A stretch of 64,000 nt of DNA from Ningiella ruwaisensis (GTDB taxonomy: Bacteria; Pseudomonadota; Gammaproteobacteria; Enterobacterales; Alteromonadaceae), in the NCBI RefSeq assembly GCF_004798935.1, contig NZ_RAHT01000003.1, positions 372,001 to 436,000 of the forward strand, given 5' to 3'. How positions within the stretch are numbered: the stretch's first letter is position 1; the number at the start of each line of letters is the position of its first letter. The notes beneath the pieces are model-generated. The model saw only the letters and a program-made list of their open reading frames with translations. It was not told the DNA's origin and ran no database searches. A program made the translations under genes and the position numbers. Shown here piece after piece: positions 63,479 through 64,000 of this stretch.

Positions 63479-64000
63479 ATGACAATTCGCTGGGGAATTA
63501 TTGGTTGCGGCCATATTGCCAAGACATTTGTAAGTTCGTTTAACGCTGTAGAAGGTGCTACCCTCGTTGCTTGCGCGGCAAGTGAACATCAAAGGGCTCA
63601 GGCATTTGCAAAAGAACATGGAATTGCGAAGACTTACGAAGACTATCACGCTTTAGTGCAAAGCAATGACATCGATGTTGTTTATATAGCCACGACGCAT
63701 AACTTTCATTTTGAGCATATTAAGCTGTGTCTTGCACACAACAAACATGTTTTGTGTGAAAAACCTCTGTGTATTAACGCCAAACAAGCTCGAGAAATAC
63801 AAGCGCTTGCTAAAACGCAACAGCGGCTTGTGGTTGAGGCTGTCTGGACGCGCTTTTTGCCTGCAATACAATCTTTAAAAGAGATGCTCGACAACAAGGT
63901 AATTGGCAACATAACATCGGTTTATTGTAATTTCAGTTTAAATCGTGAGTTAGCTGACGAGCACCGACTTATGAATCCAAAATTGGCCGGTGGCGCGTTA
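63479..64000 (+). CDS. Gfo/Idh/MocA family oxidoreductase, N-terminal part, cut by window edge
   Basis: A frame open from ATG 63479 to the window end (174 codons). AAGGAG lies 4 bases upstream. The Rossmann start IRWGIIGCGHIAKTFV, the YIATTHNFHFEHIKLCL segment and the CEKPL motif (catalytic Lys) place it in the Gfo/Idh/MocA family, NAD(P)-dependent dehydrogenases of sugars, inositols or trans-dihydrodiols. It follows the TonB receptor by 147 bp on the same strand and could belong to that catabolic unit, or begin the next one. Confidence 0.9.
   Translation, partial: MTIRWGIIGCGHIAKTFVSSFNAVEGATLVACAASEHQRAQAFAKEHGIAKTYEDYHALVQSNDIDVVYIATTHNFHFEHIKLCLAHNKHVLCEKPLCINAKQAREIQALAKTQQRLVVEAVWTRFLPAIQSLKEMLDNKVIGNITSVYCNFSLNRELADEHRLMNPKLAGGAL

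Overview
This 64 kb window looks like chromosome of a marine, heterotrophic gammaproteobacterium, most probably from the Alteromonadales (Alteromonadaceae-like). That is an inference from gene content: three large TonB-dependent receptors, secreted S9 and gamma-glutamyl peptidases, PEP-CTERM-like sorting tails, a DUF1302/DUF1329/RND lipid-type transport set, moderate to low GC and Shine-Dalgarno-led genes. I see no rRNA, tRNA, CRISPR array, transposase or phage gene. The window cuts a gene at each end: a membrane-anchored protein at 1-449 (minus) and a Gfo/Idh/MocA oxidoreductase at 63479-64000 (plus).

Layout. 0.8-5.8 kb: secreted proteins, including a PEP-CTERM protein that looks cohesin-like, next to a 1202-residue extracellular nuclease that ends in a dockerin-like pair of calcium loops. 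5.9-9.4 kb: an aspartoacylase-like hydrolase, a GCS2-type carboxylate-amine ligase and a secreted propeller-like protein in one direction. 9.5-11.1 kb: a Tat-type hydroxypyruvate-isomerase-like protein diverging from an Fe-S uracil-DNA glycosylase. 11.1-17.4 kb: a complete heme-uptake locus (receptor on the minus strand; hmuTUV and a HugZ-like gene on the plus strand) around a probable Fur box. 17.7-25.3 kb: a peptide-use region with an S9 peptidase, a TonB receptor, a gamma-glutamyltransferase and a small peptide gene with a double-glycine-like leader.

25.5-40.7 kb reads as one functional island: a secreted alkylsulfatase, DUF1329 and DUF1302 envelope proteins, an AraC-type regulator, a YCF48-like propeller, an HAE3/MMPL transporter, an aldehyde dehydrogenase, an acyl-CoA ligase and a GMC alcohol oxidase/dehydrogenase. 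In order of chemistry this would turn a sulfated or free hydrophobic alcohol into an acyl-CoA. 41.3-45.2 kb: an outer-membrane beta-barrel protein and a small phosphate-binding-like protein facing a GGDEF-EAL protein. 45.4-49.8 kb: a two-gene RND efflux pump with helically phased repeats in its promoter region.

51-55.5 kb: a tyrosine-catabolism operon (HPPD, VOC protein, fumarylacetoacetase) with two palindromic operators 21 bp apart, a second PEP-CTERM-like protein with a sigma-54-like promoter, and a MarR regulator that may own the operators. 55.6-64 kb: a TetR regulator, an SDR - alpha/beta hydrolase - SDR - GPH-type MFS operon and a divergent TonB receptor, which together look like an uptake and catabolic unit for an unidentified substrate.
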